From positions 70,707,345 to 70,771,344 of the forward strand of contig NC_087062.1 of assembly GCF_963678635.1 (NCBI RefSeq): a stretch of 64,000 bases of DNA. Reading direction: 5' to 3'. This stretch comes from Symsagittifera roscoffensis (taxonomy: Eukaryota > Xenacoelomorpha > Acoela > Convolutidae). Position numbers and translations under genes: made by a program. This document shows positions 36,636-47,379 of this stretch, one piece after another; within the stretch, counting starts at the first letter, position 1; each line of letters starts with the position of its first letter. The notes under the pieces are model-generated. The model searched no databases. It was not told the DNA's origin and was given only the letters and a program-made list of their open reading frames with translations.

Positions 36636-37390
36636 TTTTTTGAAATTAATTTTGATACATTGGAACATTCTATATTAGAGCAAAAACTAGACAGTTTTGG
36701 AATTGGAGGGAAGGTGAATGATTTCACCGAATACCATTTGAACAAAAAAGTCAGTTTGTTTTTATGGAGCCGTTCACTTCTGAAATTAAGTTTTGAGTTC
36801 GCCAAGTCACTATCATTGCCCCCTACTCTTTATCATTCACATGAACGATATTGGTATTTGTTGTAATCAACTTCATACTATTCTTCGAGCTGACGTTACA
36901 GCTCTGATGAATAAACAAGAAATTAGAACGCTCGGCGCAGAACTGATGGACGTAGACAATTGGCCAATTGAAATTAATTTATTTCATCACACTGACAAAA
37001 GAAAATCAAAAACAATTACGTTCACAAAATCCAGATAGACAAGAAAATTTTGATATAGTCAAAACAAAACCTGAATATTTAGAAAGCGTGGGCTTTTAGC
37101 TTACTTGGAATGCATTGAATTGGAATTTGAACTTTGATGATCACGTTGAAATTCTCAAGAAATATTTTGGTCGCTTATTCGGAGTTTTTCGCCAACTGAA
37201 GAAGCATACAAAAAGTGAAAACAACCAAAATTTCAATATGGTTTTTTGATATACGGAACAGCGAAAAAGACTGAAACAAAAGGAGTTAGAAAAATTTCGT
37301 CGTTGGATAGTGCGGGTAATGTTCTGTTGGGAACATTTTGGCCATTGAAAAACATCGTTGTTCAACATAAACTATGTTCAAAACAGAACT
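36636..37390 (+). pseudogene. Degenerate non-LTR (LINE) reverse transcriptase
   Basis: Successive frames match the RT of jockey/CR1-type LINEs. FDTLEHSILEQKLDSFGIGG corresponds to 'FDtVdH.iLl.KL..yGirG'. CPLLFIIHMNDI corresponds to 'GpLLFliyiNDi'. ILRADVTALM stands where 'l.ADDt.l' is expected, so the catalytic Asp pair is damaged. DNWPIEINLFHHTDKRK stands for 'W...N.L.lN..Kt'. LNFDDHVEILKKYFGRLFGVFRQL corresponds to the thumb region. Frame changes and stops separate the pieces. The element is dead; the part upstream of the RT core may lie in the assembly gap. Confidence 0.75.
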
Positions 37391-39120
37391 TGCATTGATA
37401 TGAAATTTTGAAATTTCAAACCTCTGAAACTTGTTTTGATTGTAAGTTACTGCACTTCATAGGAGGCTCACTTGGTATAACTTTGGCAGCAATTGATTTG
37501 GTAGCTCCGGTGTATTCTTCTATTAACTTTATTCTTTTCCCGGTTTTGGGGAGTGTTTTTTGGCCCGAATCGCTCACAAAATAAATCGACCTATTTTAAT
37601 ACTGTTAAAAATCTAAATAAATTTAGCCATTATCAGCTTTATTCTGAAGTCAACTTTCTACTTTAAACATCATCAGCTTTCTTCTTAAGTCGATTCGATG
37701 GGATCTTCGCCAGTTGCTTTGATGGATTCAATGGGGACGGGGAGGGTGGGGTCTTCGCCAGTAGTTCAGATAGATTCAATGGTGAAGGGGAGGGGGAGGG
37801 TGGGGTTTTCGCCACTTGTTCAAACCCTCCACCATCTAAAGGGGATCTCCTTTGGCACCCTTTATTCGCAGGATGACTGAAATGAACGGTCAGACTAAGT
37901 TTGAGCATTCTACATTTTAAATGCAGGTTTCTATTCGAATGGTGTTTTTGTTGGTTAAAGAGTTACCTCCAATTTCAGTAGATTAGTTTTTCAATTTCGG
38001 CCTATTTGTTATCGTATTTCGACTTAGTGGGATCATTTTTTTAGCACAGAATGAGCGCAGAGGATTTTTATTTTAATGTTTCGCGGTGTGGAAAGAATTT
38101 TTTTTATTCGGTTCTACGCGTCTACTCAGGTGTTTTCGGCTTTGTTATTGCGCTGTAAGTTTTGTTCCGGTGCTAATATAAGATTCAATTGTCCTAATTG
38201 GTATGTTTTACCTATAAAGAAATCAGTCAAACAAGACTGCTCGTGTCAGGGCAAAGCCCTAAATGTTCAGACATCATTTTAAGTTCTATGGGCAGTATGA
38301 CCACGGTATCAGTGCGGTCAGTGCCAAATCAGTGCGAAGCGTGATCTGCCAGTGCCATCAATGTCAGCAAATTAATATCAGCGCCAGTTTTCTATAGCGC
38401 TTCTTCACTGAACTTTTCAAAATCAAAAATCTAAGCACGGTTACACAGTTAAATTTTTTTTCAGATAGTATGAGAAGCTTTGAGAAGAAGAAATTGGGCA
38501 AATGCATTTTCAGTGGCGCCTGGTTGGCAATGGAGGATTTCAGTGTTTGGCGTTGAAAGGCAACAAGTGGACATGAATTCCGATGTAAAGTATGCCACGT
38601 TAAGTATTGTTCTCAAAATTATGCTATTTTTTAATTAGAAAAATTGAAAAATACTGAAATTTTTTTGAAAGTCATCTCCCCACATGCTGTATTCAGTACA
38701 AAATTATAGATTTTGACGGTGTTTTAATTTTTTTGGAGCAACTTAAAATAAAATATTTGATCAAACTTTTGATGTTTTTTAAATCATCCCCCACACGCTT
38801 TGTACAAAAGTACAAAAATATATATTTTGCCGCGTTAAGAGAAATAGCCCATAGTCAGTTTAGCCGATATGAAATTCCGACGTTCAGCCAACAATATAGA
38901 GTCTATTCAGGAAGAGATAATTCAGGCAATGATAGTGGCCTACGCAATCGCGCCAACGTGTTGCTAGCGATACGATCTTTAGAAGACACTATATAAAATT
39001 TAGAGTCGGTTATCCCCGAAGCCGAGAACTACCACCAGTTCTAATTTAGGTTTTTTGATAAAAACAAGTTGAATTGTCTGAATTTCAAATAGACTGAATG
39101 TTTTTTTGCCAAATCTGTGC
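37391..39120. other. Intergenic with G-rich minisatellite
   Basis: Apart from the minisatellite at 37697-37830, only short imperfect repeats are seen, including a cluster of 'cagtgc' motifs at 38310-38360. The 87-codon frame at 38733-38996 has no recognised domain. Confidence 0.4.
37697..37830 (+). repeat. 54-bp minisatellite with G-quadruplex motifs
   Basis: Two full units and one partial unit start 'tcttcgcca', continue 'gattcaatgg' and end in a G-run cluster. The clusters at 37733-37751 and 37787-37805 have four G-runs of at least three with 1-2-base loops, so each can form an intramolecular G-quadruplex. Confidence 0.8.
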
Positions 39121-39129
39121 CCTGGTCGA

Positions 39130-39340
39130 GATCCCGCTCAAAAACCGCTCAAGATATGAGCGGTTTGAGCGGTTTTTCAGCAAGATTTGAGCGGTTTGAG
39201 CGGTTTGGGTGGTTTTTTTTGGAAAAACAGCTCAAACCGCTCAAATCTTGCTTAAAAAGCGCTCAAAAAACGCTCATTTCTTGCGGTGATTTTTGAACAG
39301 TTTCTCAAGCAAGATGTGAGCGGTTTTTAAGCCATTTTTT
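39130..39340. repeat. Foldback cluster of GAGCGGTTT motifs
   Basis: GAGCGGTTTGAGCGG-type units recur in both orientations. A perfect 22-bp inverted repeat pairs 39180-39201 with 39230-39251 across a 28-base loop. A smaller palindrome CCGCTCA-agata-TGAGCGG sits at 39144-39162. Confidence 0.85.
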
Positions 39341-39379
39341 GCCAATCGCAAACTAATAATTAATTAGACCAAGAGCATG

Positions 39380-39640
39380 CCTCAATCCACCTTGAAACAA
39401 AGTCTAATACGGATTAAATCTCCGCTTACGCGTTAATAGCACAAAATATATCGCGCCTTGATTGTACCAAAGTGGCAATAATTTAATCCCCATAACTTAA
39501 CAAAAAAATCACAGGGGAAATATTTTATTGAAATTGAGCTCAAAACAACAATGCTCTTGGAATAGTAAATAATGAAGTTTTTCTGAAGAAAAACTACCCC
39601 GAGCACAAATAATTCGTCACTGCCTCGAAAAAATTCGCAA
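39380..39640 (-). repeat. Dispersed repeat, copy 3 (truncated, inverted)
   Basis: Reverse-complement relative of 3910-4357: 'cggattaaatctccgcttacgcg', then 'ccgagcacaaata' and a decayed head. The far part is missing. Confidence 0.6.
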
Positions 39641-40084
39641 CAATGATCGCAAGTGGTACAGAAGAATTGGATGCAATGCGCAAAAATATTTGAAAAAAAA
39701 TGACAAAGATTAGGACAATATGCATTTTAACCGTGCGTGTAGAAAACAGTCCTACACAAAATAGTCTTGTACATAAAATTCTGAAAAATCAAAGCAAAGT
39801 ACAAAAAAAGAGTCCCATACAAAAACTCTCAGAAATAGTCCCGAAAATAGTCCAAAAAACAGTCCCATTGATCGAAGTGATAACTGCTCTAGAAATTGAT
39901 GAGAAAAGTTTGATCGGATTGAAAACGTTTTGGTACCAACTAAACTGGATGATAATAAGTAGTATAACAGAGAAATTAGAACAACCTACATAAAACAGCA
40001 GCCACTCATTGAAGGCAATAATGCGCGAAACATAAAATTAAACGCAAATAAATAAAAGGACTGTATTTAAACCATGCAAAAAGG

Positions 40085-40760
40085 GAAAAGCTGTTCATGT
40101 TGTTCCATATGCGAACACTTGGCGTTACTCAAAAGAAACGAAATTTTCTAGCAATCGATGGAAATTATTTTCAAGAACAAAAACTTTGGTCAACTGATTT
40201 TCAAAGTCTATCCTTTTATTCAACATCGAACGCGGTCAGACAACTCCCTTTTCTGGCGCTGCGCACAAGGTAACTGGAATGGACTCCATTGAGATCGCTA
40301 AAGATTATTGCCACTTCTCCAATTCGGCTGACATCGAAAAATACAAGTTCAGAAAAACGCTTTAAGATCGAGCAGCAGTTTCGGATGTACAATCACCGCA
40401 GACTATTTTCGGAGCCCAGTATGATTTGAAACGAGAAACAGCTGTTCATTTACCAAGCTATTCTGCAAATCAGCAAGCTGTAAATAAAGTTCAACGCAAA
40501 AGACCAAAGATGGCAGAGCCAACTTCGCTGACTTGTGGAAGTTCTGTTAGAAAACAAAAGAATGTGGAAGTTCTGTTAGAAAAAATGTTCACAAGACGCA
40601 AAGTAGCCGGCCCAAAACTTCGAATACCAAAAACTCGACTAAAAATTAATCCTTATCTTTTGGTTATAAGAACCCAACAACCCGACTATCTGTGGTACCC
40701 TAGATATACTCTTTATCATGTTTACCCAAATTTCACTTGTTTTCGGAAAGTTGGAAAAAA
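40085..40760 (+). pseudogene. FLYWCH/MULE-type transposable element relic
   Basis: FLAIDGNYFQEQK followed, after a frame change, by RSDNSLFWRCAQ matches the pattern of FLYWCH zinc fingers ('l.vdGy.F...+......YWrC'). Further on, EKYKFRKTL and LKRETAVHLPSYSANQQAVNKVQRKRP resemble the linker before the MULE transposase domain in FLYWCH/MULE proteins ('LPs...l+..i.+.R'). A stop (TAA after AAAACGCTT, about 40363) and frameshifts break it. No catalytic domain follows. It could come from a Mutator-like element or a domesticated FLYWCH gene. Confidence 0.45.
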
Positions 40761-40764
40761 TTTT

Positions 40765-40842
40765 GTGGCGCCGGGGGTTCGATCTTTTGATCTCTAGAGC
40801 TTGAGTCTACAATATTCAACCACTATACCATGAGCCCTTTTA
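40765..40842 (-). repeat. tRNA-Leu(CAA)-like SINE head or pseudogene
   Basis: On the minus strand GGGCTCATGGTATAGTGGTTG gives a D-arm/A box. GTAGACTCAAGCTCTAG is an anticodon arm with a CAA anticodon after U33. AGATCGAACCCCCGG is a B box. The acceptor stem does not close. Confidence 0.5.
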
Positions 40843-41625
40843 GTTTGATCTGACTTATAGTTTGATATTTGGTTCTTTGATCTTCAATTCTTGAAAAAAA
40901 TTTAAGAATTTTTTTTTGATATTTTGAACCCATTTTGTACTGAAATGTTTTGTATGGGGCTGTTTCGTATATGCAGCATTTTAGCACGAGACATAATACT
41001 GGTCTTCATCAGTCTACTAATACAAACCAACGGTTTTCTGAGATGTTTTCTAATACAAGCCAACAGTGCACTCACCTGGAAAAAAATACGCAAATTAAAT
41101 TTTTTAAAGCTTTCACTTACCTATAAAGTTTCATATTGTCTTTGATTTCAATTTTATTTTATAGTTTTTTACAATGGGCGGAATTTTCTTCGTTCACAGC
41201 TTCAATTACTTATTATGCCTCAATTGCGTTTTCGCGGGTAGTTCATCTGAAAACGTACATCTTCAATCTTCAACTAGTGACAAAGGGGGCCAATTCGGAT
41301 AAGAAGAGGTTGAAATACTTGAGAGGGAATCCCCCGCCTTATATCTAGAAATTGTAACTAGTTATACCCACTTACTGCTACTTTTTATGCATAGCTAAAT
41401 TATAAAGAAAAAACCGAACAGGAAGTTATTATTTTTGTCATTAGAGAATGTCGGAAAATATAATAAGCTTTTTGCGACAAAAATTAGCGAAACTTGAATC
41501 ATCCTAATTATTTTGGGACTTAAAGGACTTAATTATTTTCTTAAATTGTCTTTCTTAATAATATTCAGAAATTTTTTTTTGTTTTTTCTTTCAATTGCGA
41601 GTTGGATCTTCTTCATCTTGATAAT

Positions 41626-42076
41626 ATGGTTGTTAAATCTGCTGCTGAAATGTCTGTCTCTTGGTGTAAAAATTTCATTAAGCTAAATATTCCAAACTTA
41701 TCTGGCAATACTGTTACAATCAGCAACATTTACCTTCGGGACAATTCTCAGGAGCCAAGCAGCTTCAATAAAATCAGTCAACAACGGATACACAGCACTA
41801 ACAACATCGACATTGACATTCAACCAATCACAGTAGACGTGATCGAAAATGATGATGTAACTTGCCATGAACTAACTGGGAAGAATGAAGGGGCCATAAG
41901 AGTTGTATGGTCGGACAAACACGAGAGCAAGTTCGACTTTGACTGGATCCGAGAGAACGTCATGCGAAAACAACGAGAGACTAGAGTAAAGAAAATTACG
42001 TGGTCGAGTGACGGTATGAGCGGAGGGAAAGTGTCACTTCCATATAAGGAAGTTATGGATAGTGTGGATGCTTTAA
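41626..42076 (+). CDS. BBOX1/TMLHE-like 2-oxoglutarate dioxygenase, first visible exon
   Basis: Encodes residues 1-150 from the ATG at 41626 (alternative ATG at 41650). The frame is open back to an acceptor-like tract ending at 41601, so a 5' exon may exist. The family hydroxylates gamma-butyrobetaine or trimethyllysine in carnitine synthesis. IYLRDN, IDIDIQPITV and IRVVWSDKHESKFDFDWIRENV match the N-terminal domain of these enzymes. In the usual WLRDNCxCxxC zinc site all three Cys are replaced (S41, E43, S46), although the fourth ligand position, H99, remains. The donor TTAA|GTATGT (phase 1) joins in frame to 57367. Whether the substrate is gamma-butyrobetaine or trimethyllysine cannot be decided. 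Confidence 0.82.
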
Positions 42077-42841
42077 GTATGTATATGATACTCTTTCTCA
42101 GCTGATGTTTTTATGCTCATAGGTCCTAAAATAAAAAGCAGCCACATACATTCCCAAAGGTGACCAGCAAATAAGACGACAGCCGTTAAGACGACAACTG
42201 TTTTTGATGGGACTTAAGGACGACGCTACCCGCATCTAAGAAAAGTGAAAATAAACAAATTATAATGGACTTTTGTGGTCTAAAATTTTGTCAATATAAT
42301 CGATTCCCATATTGCACTCAGACAACGAAATGGAAGCTGGATCAGGTGGGTGGGGGTTGGTTCAGGTTAGGGGGCGGGTGGTTCAGATTAGAGGGCGGGC
42401 TAATCAGATTTTTTTTTAAAAAACGGTCAGAAATGCCATTTTTGGAATACTTTGGCCAAAAAATGCATTTTTTTGGCACGCAATTCCTTGCAAAACAGTC
42501 CTCTTACAATTTTACCACCCCAAGTATTTTTTCTGCTTTCTGATTGATCGAAAAAGTAACTACTTTGTATACACAACAATTGCCCTCTTTCTTCAGAGGG
42601 GGTAAATGTAAAATAGATCCGTTTTTTTAAGCATTAAAAATCTTAATAATCGATTATAATCAATTAGCAAGCTTAAGATATTTTTTCCAAAATTTGAATG
42701 AAACTTCTAAAGAGTGTTGTGTATTCAAAAACTGACAGTTTCATTTATTTTAGTTTCATAAAAACTGACCGTTTCATTCGTTTCACACGTTAAATGGACT
42801 AAAGTGAAAAAAATTTTTGCTAAAAAGCACTATCTTCTTTT

Positions 42842-43126
42842 TGTTGAGGTCAGACCATACAAGGTCAGACAGATTAATTGAATCGTAGTCAAAACTGATT
42901 AAACTCAGACAAGGTCAACTAGTGATCTAAAACTAATTCCCTAGTCAGTAATTAATTAACTGGTACTTTTGCGATGCTTATTTTGTCATGTCATTTATAT
43001 TCACTTCTTTCAATTCATTCTTCAACAATCACTACCTCTTCTCAATCCTCAGTTCAAACCTCAGATTCTATCTCAGTCTCTAACCCCAGCTCTAAATCCC
43101 AGTTGCTCTAACTCTGCATGTGAACA
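42842..43126 (+). repeat. Copia 5' LTR
   Basis: 285 bp, TG...CA ended, over 90% like 46985-47279 by eye. It contains a short 'tcttctcaatcctcagttc' C/T-rich tract shared by both LTRs. Confidence 0.9.
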
Positions 43127-43137
43127 GGTTATGGGCC
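43127..43137 (+). promoter_or_regulatory. Primer-binding site for half tRNA-iMet
   Basis: GGTTATGGGCC directly abuts the LTR and is complementary to GGCCCATAACC in the anticodon arm of initiator tRNA-Met, not to the tRNA 3' end. Drosophila copia and Ty5 prime from such internal tRNA-iMet halves. The same site follows the second LTR at 47280-47290. Confidence 0.8.
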
Positions 43138-43226
43138 TAGGTTTCCTATTTTTTTCTGGTATTATTTTATCTGTCACAGTTTTTAGCTTTTAGTTAACAG
43201 CCTTAAGCAACGATTGACTTGAAACT

Positions 43227-43870
43227 GGCGGCTTTCGTGGAAAGTTTGAAGATTTCCCTGCTTGGTCGATGAAGTTTGTGGCACTGATGCACACCAAGGG
43301 CCTGTTCAGGACACTGATGGGCAATTATGATCTGCCAGAGGCTGAGCCTACTCTCTCCGAGAGTCCGAATGCTGATCAGAAGGCAGCCTACGATACTAAG
43401 ATGGAGGAGCGAGCAGTGTTGATACAGCACAGGAAAGACAATCGAAACACTGTGTGGTCCCACCTGGCTCTGGCGCTCAACAACACCACTTTGATGTACA
43501 TGAAGAACGACTTCGTGGGAACAGATGGCTAGGGCGATGGGACGAAGGCTTGGAAGCTGCTTCAAGGGAAGTTTTGCAGCGTAGAGAAGCCGACGGTGGT
43601 CAGTCTAGTAGGTCAGCTTGCGAAGCTTTGCCTAGGATCAGAGGAGGATCTGGATGACTACATAGTTCGCAGTCAAGAACTGATGACGCGGTTGAGCGAA
43701 GCTGGAGAAGCAATCACGGACACATTGTTCAATGCTTTGGCGATAAATGAGCTGCCTGACAGCTATGAGAATTTTGTGGTGCAAGAGAGCTTTCAACCAG
43801 CAAAACTTTTCCAGAGTGAGAATGAGGTTGAGAAACTACGATGACCCGAGGAAGGCTTGATGTGGAGAGA
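43227..43870 (+). pseudogene. Copia element 1 gag (broken)
   Basis: The frame includes FPAWSMKFVALMHTKG and later SLVGQLAKLCLGSEEDLDDY and ALAINELPDSYENFV, typical of Copia gag. An in-frame TAG (43530-43532) splits it, a frameshift occurs near 43805, and a TGA (43858-43860) precedes the zinc-knuckle region. Confidence 0.85.
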
Positions 43871-43893
43871 GGACTGGACATGGTCATATAGCG

Positions 43894-44553
43894 ATGCAAG
43901 CTGTGAGGAAGAAGAAAGGAGTGTCAAGTAGTGGCTGCTATGTGTGCGGTCAGAAGGGTCATTTGGCGAGGGACTGCAAATCCAAAAGTGACAGCGGACA
44001 ATCCAGTGCTCAAAGCAGTGGGTCGACCGAAGCAAGTGGGCCAGGAGAAAAGAAGCATGGGTGCTTCAAGTGTGGGCAACCTGGACGTTTTACAAGGGAG
44101 TGCAAGCAGGGGAGGACATGGTTCTTCAGTTGTTGTGCTGCAACTTCCATGAAAGGCGACGACCTCATTGTGGATGCGGGATGCACTGATTATGTGGTGC
44201 GCGACAGGGCTGTTTTTTCTAGCTTTGAGGGCTGGAACGAAGGGAGAACTGTGCAGAACCTCAACGGCACGCTGTCAAGGATTGAGGGCAAAGGATTAGT
44301 GGAAGTGGAGATCAGGGACTGCCATGATACACTTTTCACAATGTGCTGTTGTGTGACGAGCTACAGTGTGAACTTGATGAGTGTGAGCTCAGCTGTGCCT
44401 AGAGGCTCAAGCTTCAGTTTCGCCGCAGATGCGTTACATCTACTGGCACCAGATGAGAAACATTTATCTGTGAAGCAGCGTGGCAAGCTTTTATTCCTTG
44501 AGTGCAATTTCAAGAGTGACTGTAGTGACGAAAACAAAGAGGGATACCAGTAA
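43894..44553 (+). pseudogene. Copia element 1 zinc knuckles and protease
   Basis: First knuckle CYVCGQKGHLARDC is a correct CX2CX4HX4C. The second, CFKCGQPGRFTREC, has Arg for His. The protease active-site triplet region reads DAGCT, keeping the Asp but with Ala for the usual Ser. The frame ends before the pre-integrase segment. Confidence 0.85.
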
Positions 44554-44559
44554 TGCATC

Positions 44560-45470
44560 GTTCGACTGAGGCACCTCAACCAGCAGGATCTTTCATCGTT
44601 TGTCAATGTGGGCGAGCTAGAGTTCTGCGAAGTGTGTACAGCTTCTAAGATGCGTGAAGTAGCACTGCCTAAGAAGACTGACAGCAGAGCATCGGTAGTG
44701 GAGCAGCGGGTCGTCAGTGACATTCAGGGAGCATTTGAAGTACCGAGTATGCATGGTGCACGCTATGCCTTGAGCTTCATCGACGACTTCAGTCGGCTGT
44801 CTGTGGTCAAGTACCTGGTGAAGAATAGTGATGCTCTACTGAAGTTCCAGGAGTTTGTGGCTGAGTATTGACAACCAAAGTGCCTGCGAACTGACAATAG
44901 AGGTGAGTATTCGTCAAATGCCTTTAGGCGATTTTGTAGAGAATTCCAGATGAAGCAAGAGTTCACTGTGCCCAATACTCTCCAACAGAACGGTGTAGCA
45001 GAGCGCTACAACAGACCGATCACCGAGATGACTCGATGTCTTCTGGCCGATGCAAAGCTACCGAAGATATTCTGGGTGCAAGCAATGTCGACAACTGTGA
45101 GGGTTCTCAACTTGTGTCTCACAACCAGCAACGAGAAGCACCTTTCACTGAAAGAGATGCACTACGGGCAACCATCTAAAGTGAGCTCTTTGCGTGTGTT
45201 CGGTTGCCTGGCGTTCTATCTGGATCGAGGCAACAGACGGAAACTGGATCCAAAGGGCAAGAAAAGCAAGTTCGTGGGCTTCGACGTGGAGAGCAAAGCC
45301 TACCTACTGATGGATCTAGATACAAGACGAGTGGTGCGAGCTAGAAGCGTGACCTTCTATGAGAACATCATTCCAGATGACTTCATGGTTGACAGTGAGC
45401 CATTACAAACTCTGGAGCTATCAATCGAGGGGTGCATTGATGTTGAGCAACCAAGCACGACGAAAACCAG
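44560..45470 (+). pseudogene. Copia element 1 integrase
   Basis: The pre-integrase zinc motif (RHLNQQD ... CEVC) is followed by the catalytic core with D (VSDIQG), D (LRTDN) and E (GVAERYNR), then KPSS-like 'KVSSLRVFGCLAFY' and KFVGFD. A TGA at 44869-44871 cuts the core, at a place where the same stop occurs in element 2. About 195 bp of the integrase-RT linker is missing at about 45474 relative to element 2. Confidence 0.85.
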
Positions 45471-45489
45471 CGAAAATCGAAGCAGTGTC

Positions 45490-46170
45490 TGGAGCCTAAA
45501 AGGAGCAGTGACTGGCAGCAAGGGCTTGGGAACATGGAAACTTGTTGTTAGACCACAATCTCAAAAAGTTATTCCTGGACGATGGGTTCTTACAGTAAAG
45601 ACAGATGCGCGGGGACAAGTGAAGTGGTTCAAAGCTCGATATATAGTGAAAGGATTCATGCAAGTGGAAGGACTTGACTTCAATGAGACGTTTGCTCCAA
45701 CCTGTAAACCCGAAACAAAGAGGATACTGCTGGCTTTGGGGGCACAAAATTGTCTTGTACTTCATCAGATGGATGTTAAGTCAGCCTTCCTCAACTCTCC
45801 CCTAGCAGAGACACCATGGAGCAACCAGAGGGGTTTAGCAGCGGTGGCAGCCAAGTGTGCCTGCTACAACGAAGTCTCTACGGGTTGCGGCAGGCAGGAA
45901 GAGACTGGTATCAGACGCTGAGCACTTTCCTACTTGATGAAGGGTTTACTAGATGCAGCAACGACTTCTGTTTGTTCATGGTGAGGGGAACAAACGATAC
46001 AAGAATTATGTGCTGGTTTGGGTAGATGACATCATCATTTGGTGCAGATGTCAAGACGAAGTTGACAAGCTGAGGAGCCGTTTCTCCGAACGATTCAAGA
46101 TGGATGACGAGGCACGTTGTCCTGGTTCCTGGGAATGCAGGTCGAGCAGTCACCTGGGACGATAACAGTA
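45490..46170 (+). pseudogene. Copia element 1 reverse transcriptase
   Basis: RT landmarks are RWVLTVKTDARG, FKARYIVKGFMQVEG, LHQMDVKSAFLN, SLYGLRQAGRDWY and the catalytic WVDDI. A frameshift near 45805-45820 separates the palm segments. Confidence 0.85.
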
Positions 46171-46199
46171 AATCAATCCCGGTCACCTGGGACGGTAAC

Positions 46200-46977
46200 A
46201 GTACACCAGCGGACATGAGCGCACAACTGTCGAAGAAGGGCTGCCCTGAAACTGGCTCAGCAGAGGCAGTATCCATGAAGGCTGAGGACTACAGAGGCAT
46301 TGTGGGCTCATTATTGTACATAACTAAGCAAACATTGCCTGATAGGCTAGCTACTGTGACGCAACTCTCTCGTTTCCTGGAGAATACGGGAAGGGTGCAC
46401 TGGGTGGCTGCAAAGAGGGTTCTTCTTTACCCGAAGGGGAGCAAAGATCTGTAGCTGTGCTACACTAGGGAAGCTGGTGATGTAAAATTTTATGGATCCG
46501 CAGATGCTGACTGGGCTGGAGATTTGGGTGATAGAAGGTTAACTACTGGCTACAGCTTTCATTTGCAGAAGGCAGGGGCAGCAGTTAGTTGGAGCACCAA
46601 GAAGCAACCAACTGCAGCCATATCTACCAGTGAGGCTGAGTACCAAACAATGGCAGCTGTGGTTCAAGAGGCTCTATATCTGCGATCACTTCTCGATGAG
46701 ATGGGTGTAGTGATTCACGGACCAACTGTCATCAAGAAGGAGCTGTATCAAGATATGCAAGAGTCCTCTGATGCAGAAGCGAACGAACTACATCGATATG
46801 AAATACCACATTGTTCGAGAACGAGTGGAAGATGAGACAGTTGAACTCCAATATTGCCTTACTGAGTTCATGGAAGCTGATTTGATGACAAAAGCCCTGA
46901 GCAAGGCTAAGGTGGAACAACATCGTCGAACCTTGATGGGTTGCCGCCTGACATTGGACAAAGCCAACTCAGCCTGA
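46200..46977 (+). pseudogene. Copia element 1 RNase H and 3' end
   Basis: EDYRGIVGSLLY begins the connection. A TAG at 46452-46454 interrupts before GSADADWAGD, and TSEAEY follows (RNase H acidic residues). The frame shifts again near 46735. The terminal codons MGCRLTLDKANSA end in TGA at 46975-46977, next to the polypurine tract. Confidence 0.85.
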
Positions 46978-46984
46978 GTGGGGG

Positions 46985-47279
46985 TATTGAGGTCAGACCA
47001 TCTCAAGGTCATACAGATTAAATGAATCGTAGTCAAAACTGATTAAACGCAGACAAGGTCAATTAGTGATCTCAAACTAAATAATTAGTCAGTAATTAAC
47101 TAACTGGTAATTAACTAACTGGTACTTTTGTAAGTTTGTTATGTCATTTATATTCACTTCTTTCAATTCATTCTTCAACAATCACTACCTCTTCTCAATC
47201 CTCAGTTCAAACCTCAGATTCTATCTCAGTCTCTAACCCCAGCTCTAAATCCCAGTTGCTCTAACTCTGCATGTGAACA
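46985..47279 (+). repeat. Copia LTR shared by both elements
   Basis: 295 bp. It acts as the 3' LTR of element 1 and the 5' LTR of element 2. Compared with the first LTR it starts TATTGAGG and has a short tandem gain ('taactaactgg' doubled at about 47095-47125). Confidence 0.9.
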
Positions 47280-47379
47280 GGTTATGGGCCTAGGTTTCCT
47301 ATTTTTTTTCTGGTATCATTTTATCTGTAACAGTTTTTAGCTTTTAGTTAACAGCCTTAAGCAACGATTGACTTAAAAC

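Larger units (their letters stand above)
42842..47279 (+). mobile_element. Copia-type LTR retrotransposon, element 1
   Basis: 5' LTR 42842-43126 (TGTTGAGG...GTGAACA), primer-binding site directly after it, degenerate gag-pol in Copia order (gag, zinc knuckles, protease, integrase, RT, RNase H), polypurine GTGGGGG at 46978-46984, and 3' LTR 46985-47279. Start-to-start LTR distance is 4143 bp. Integrase before RT identifies Ty1/copia rather than Ty3/gypsy. It is sense relative to the host gene and has several stops and frameshifts, so it is inactive on its own. Confidence 0.95.

Noticed and set aside
39700-39993. 97-codon frame with repeated 'agtcc' phrases
   Set aside because: Internally repetitive sequence; the translation shows no domain and probably reflects the repeat.
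43530-43532. Programmed stop-codon readthrough in Copia gag (TAG followed by G)
   Set aside because: Several other shared stops and a frameshift break the same polyprotein, so simple decay explains it better.
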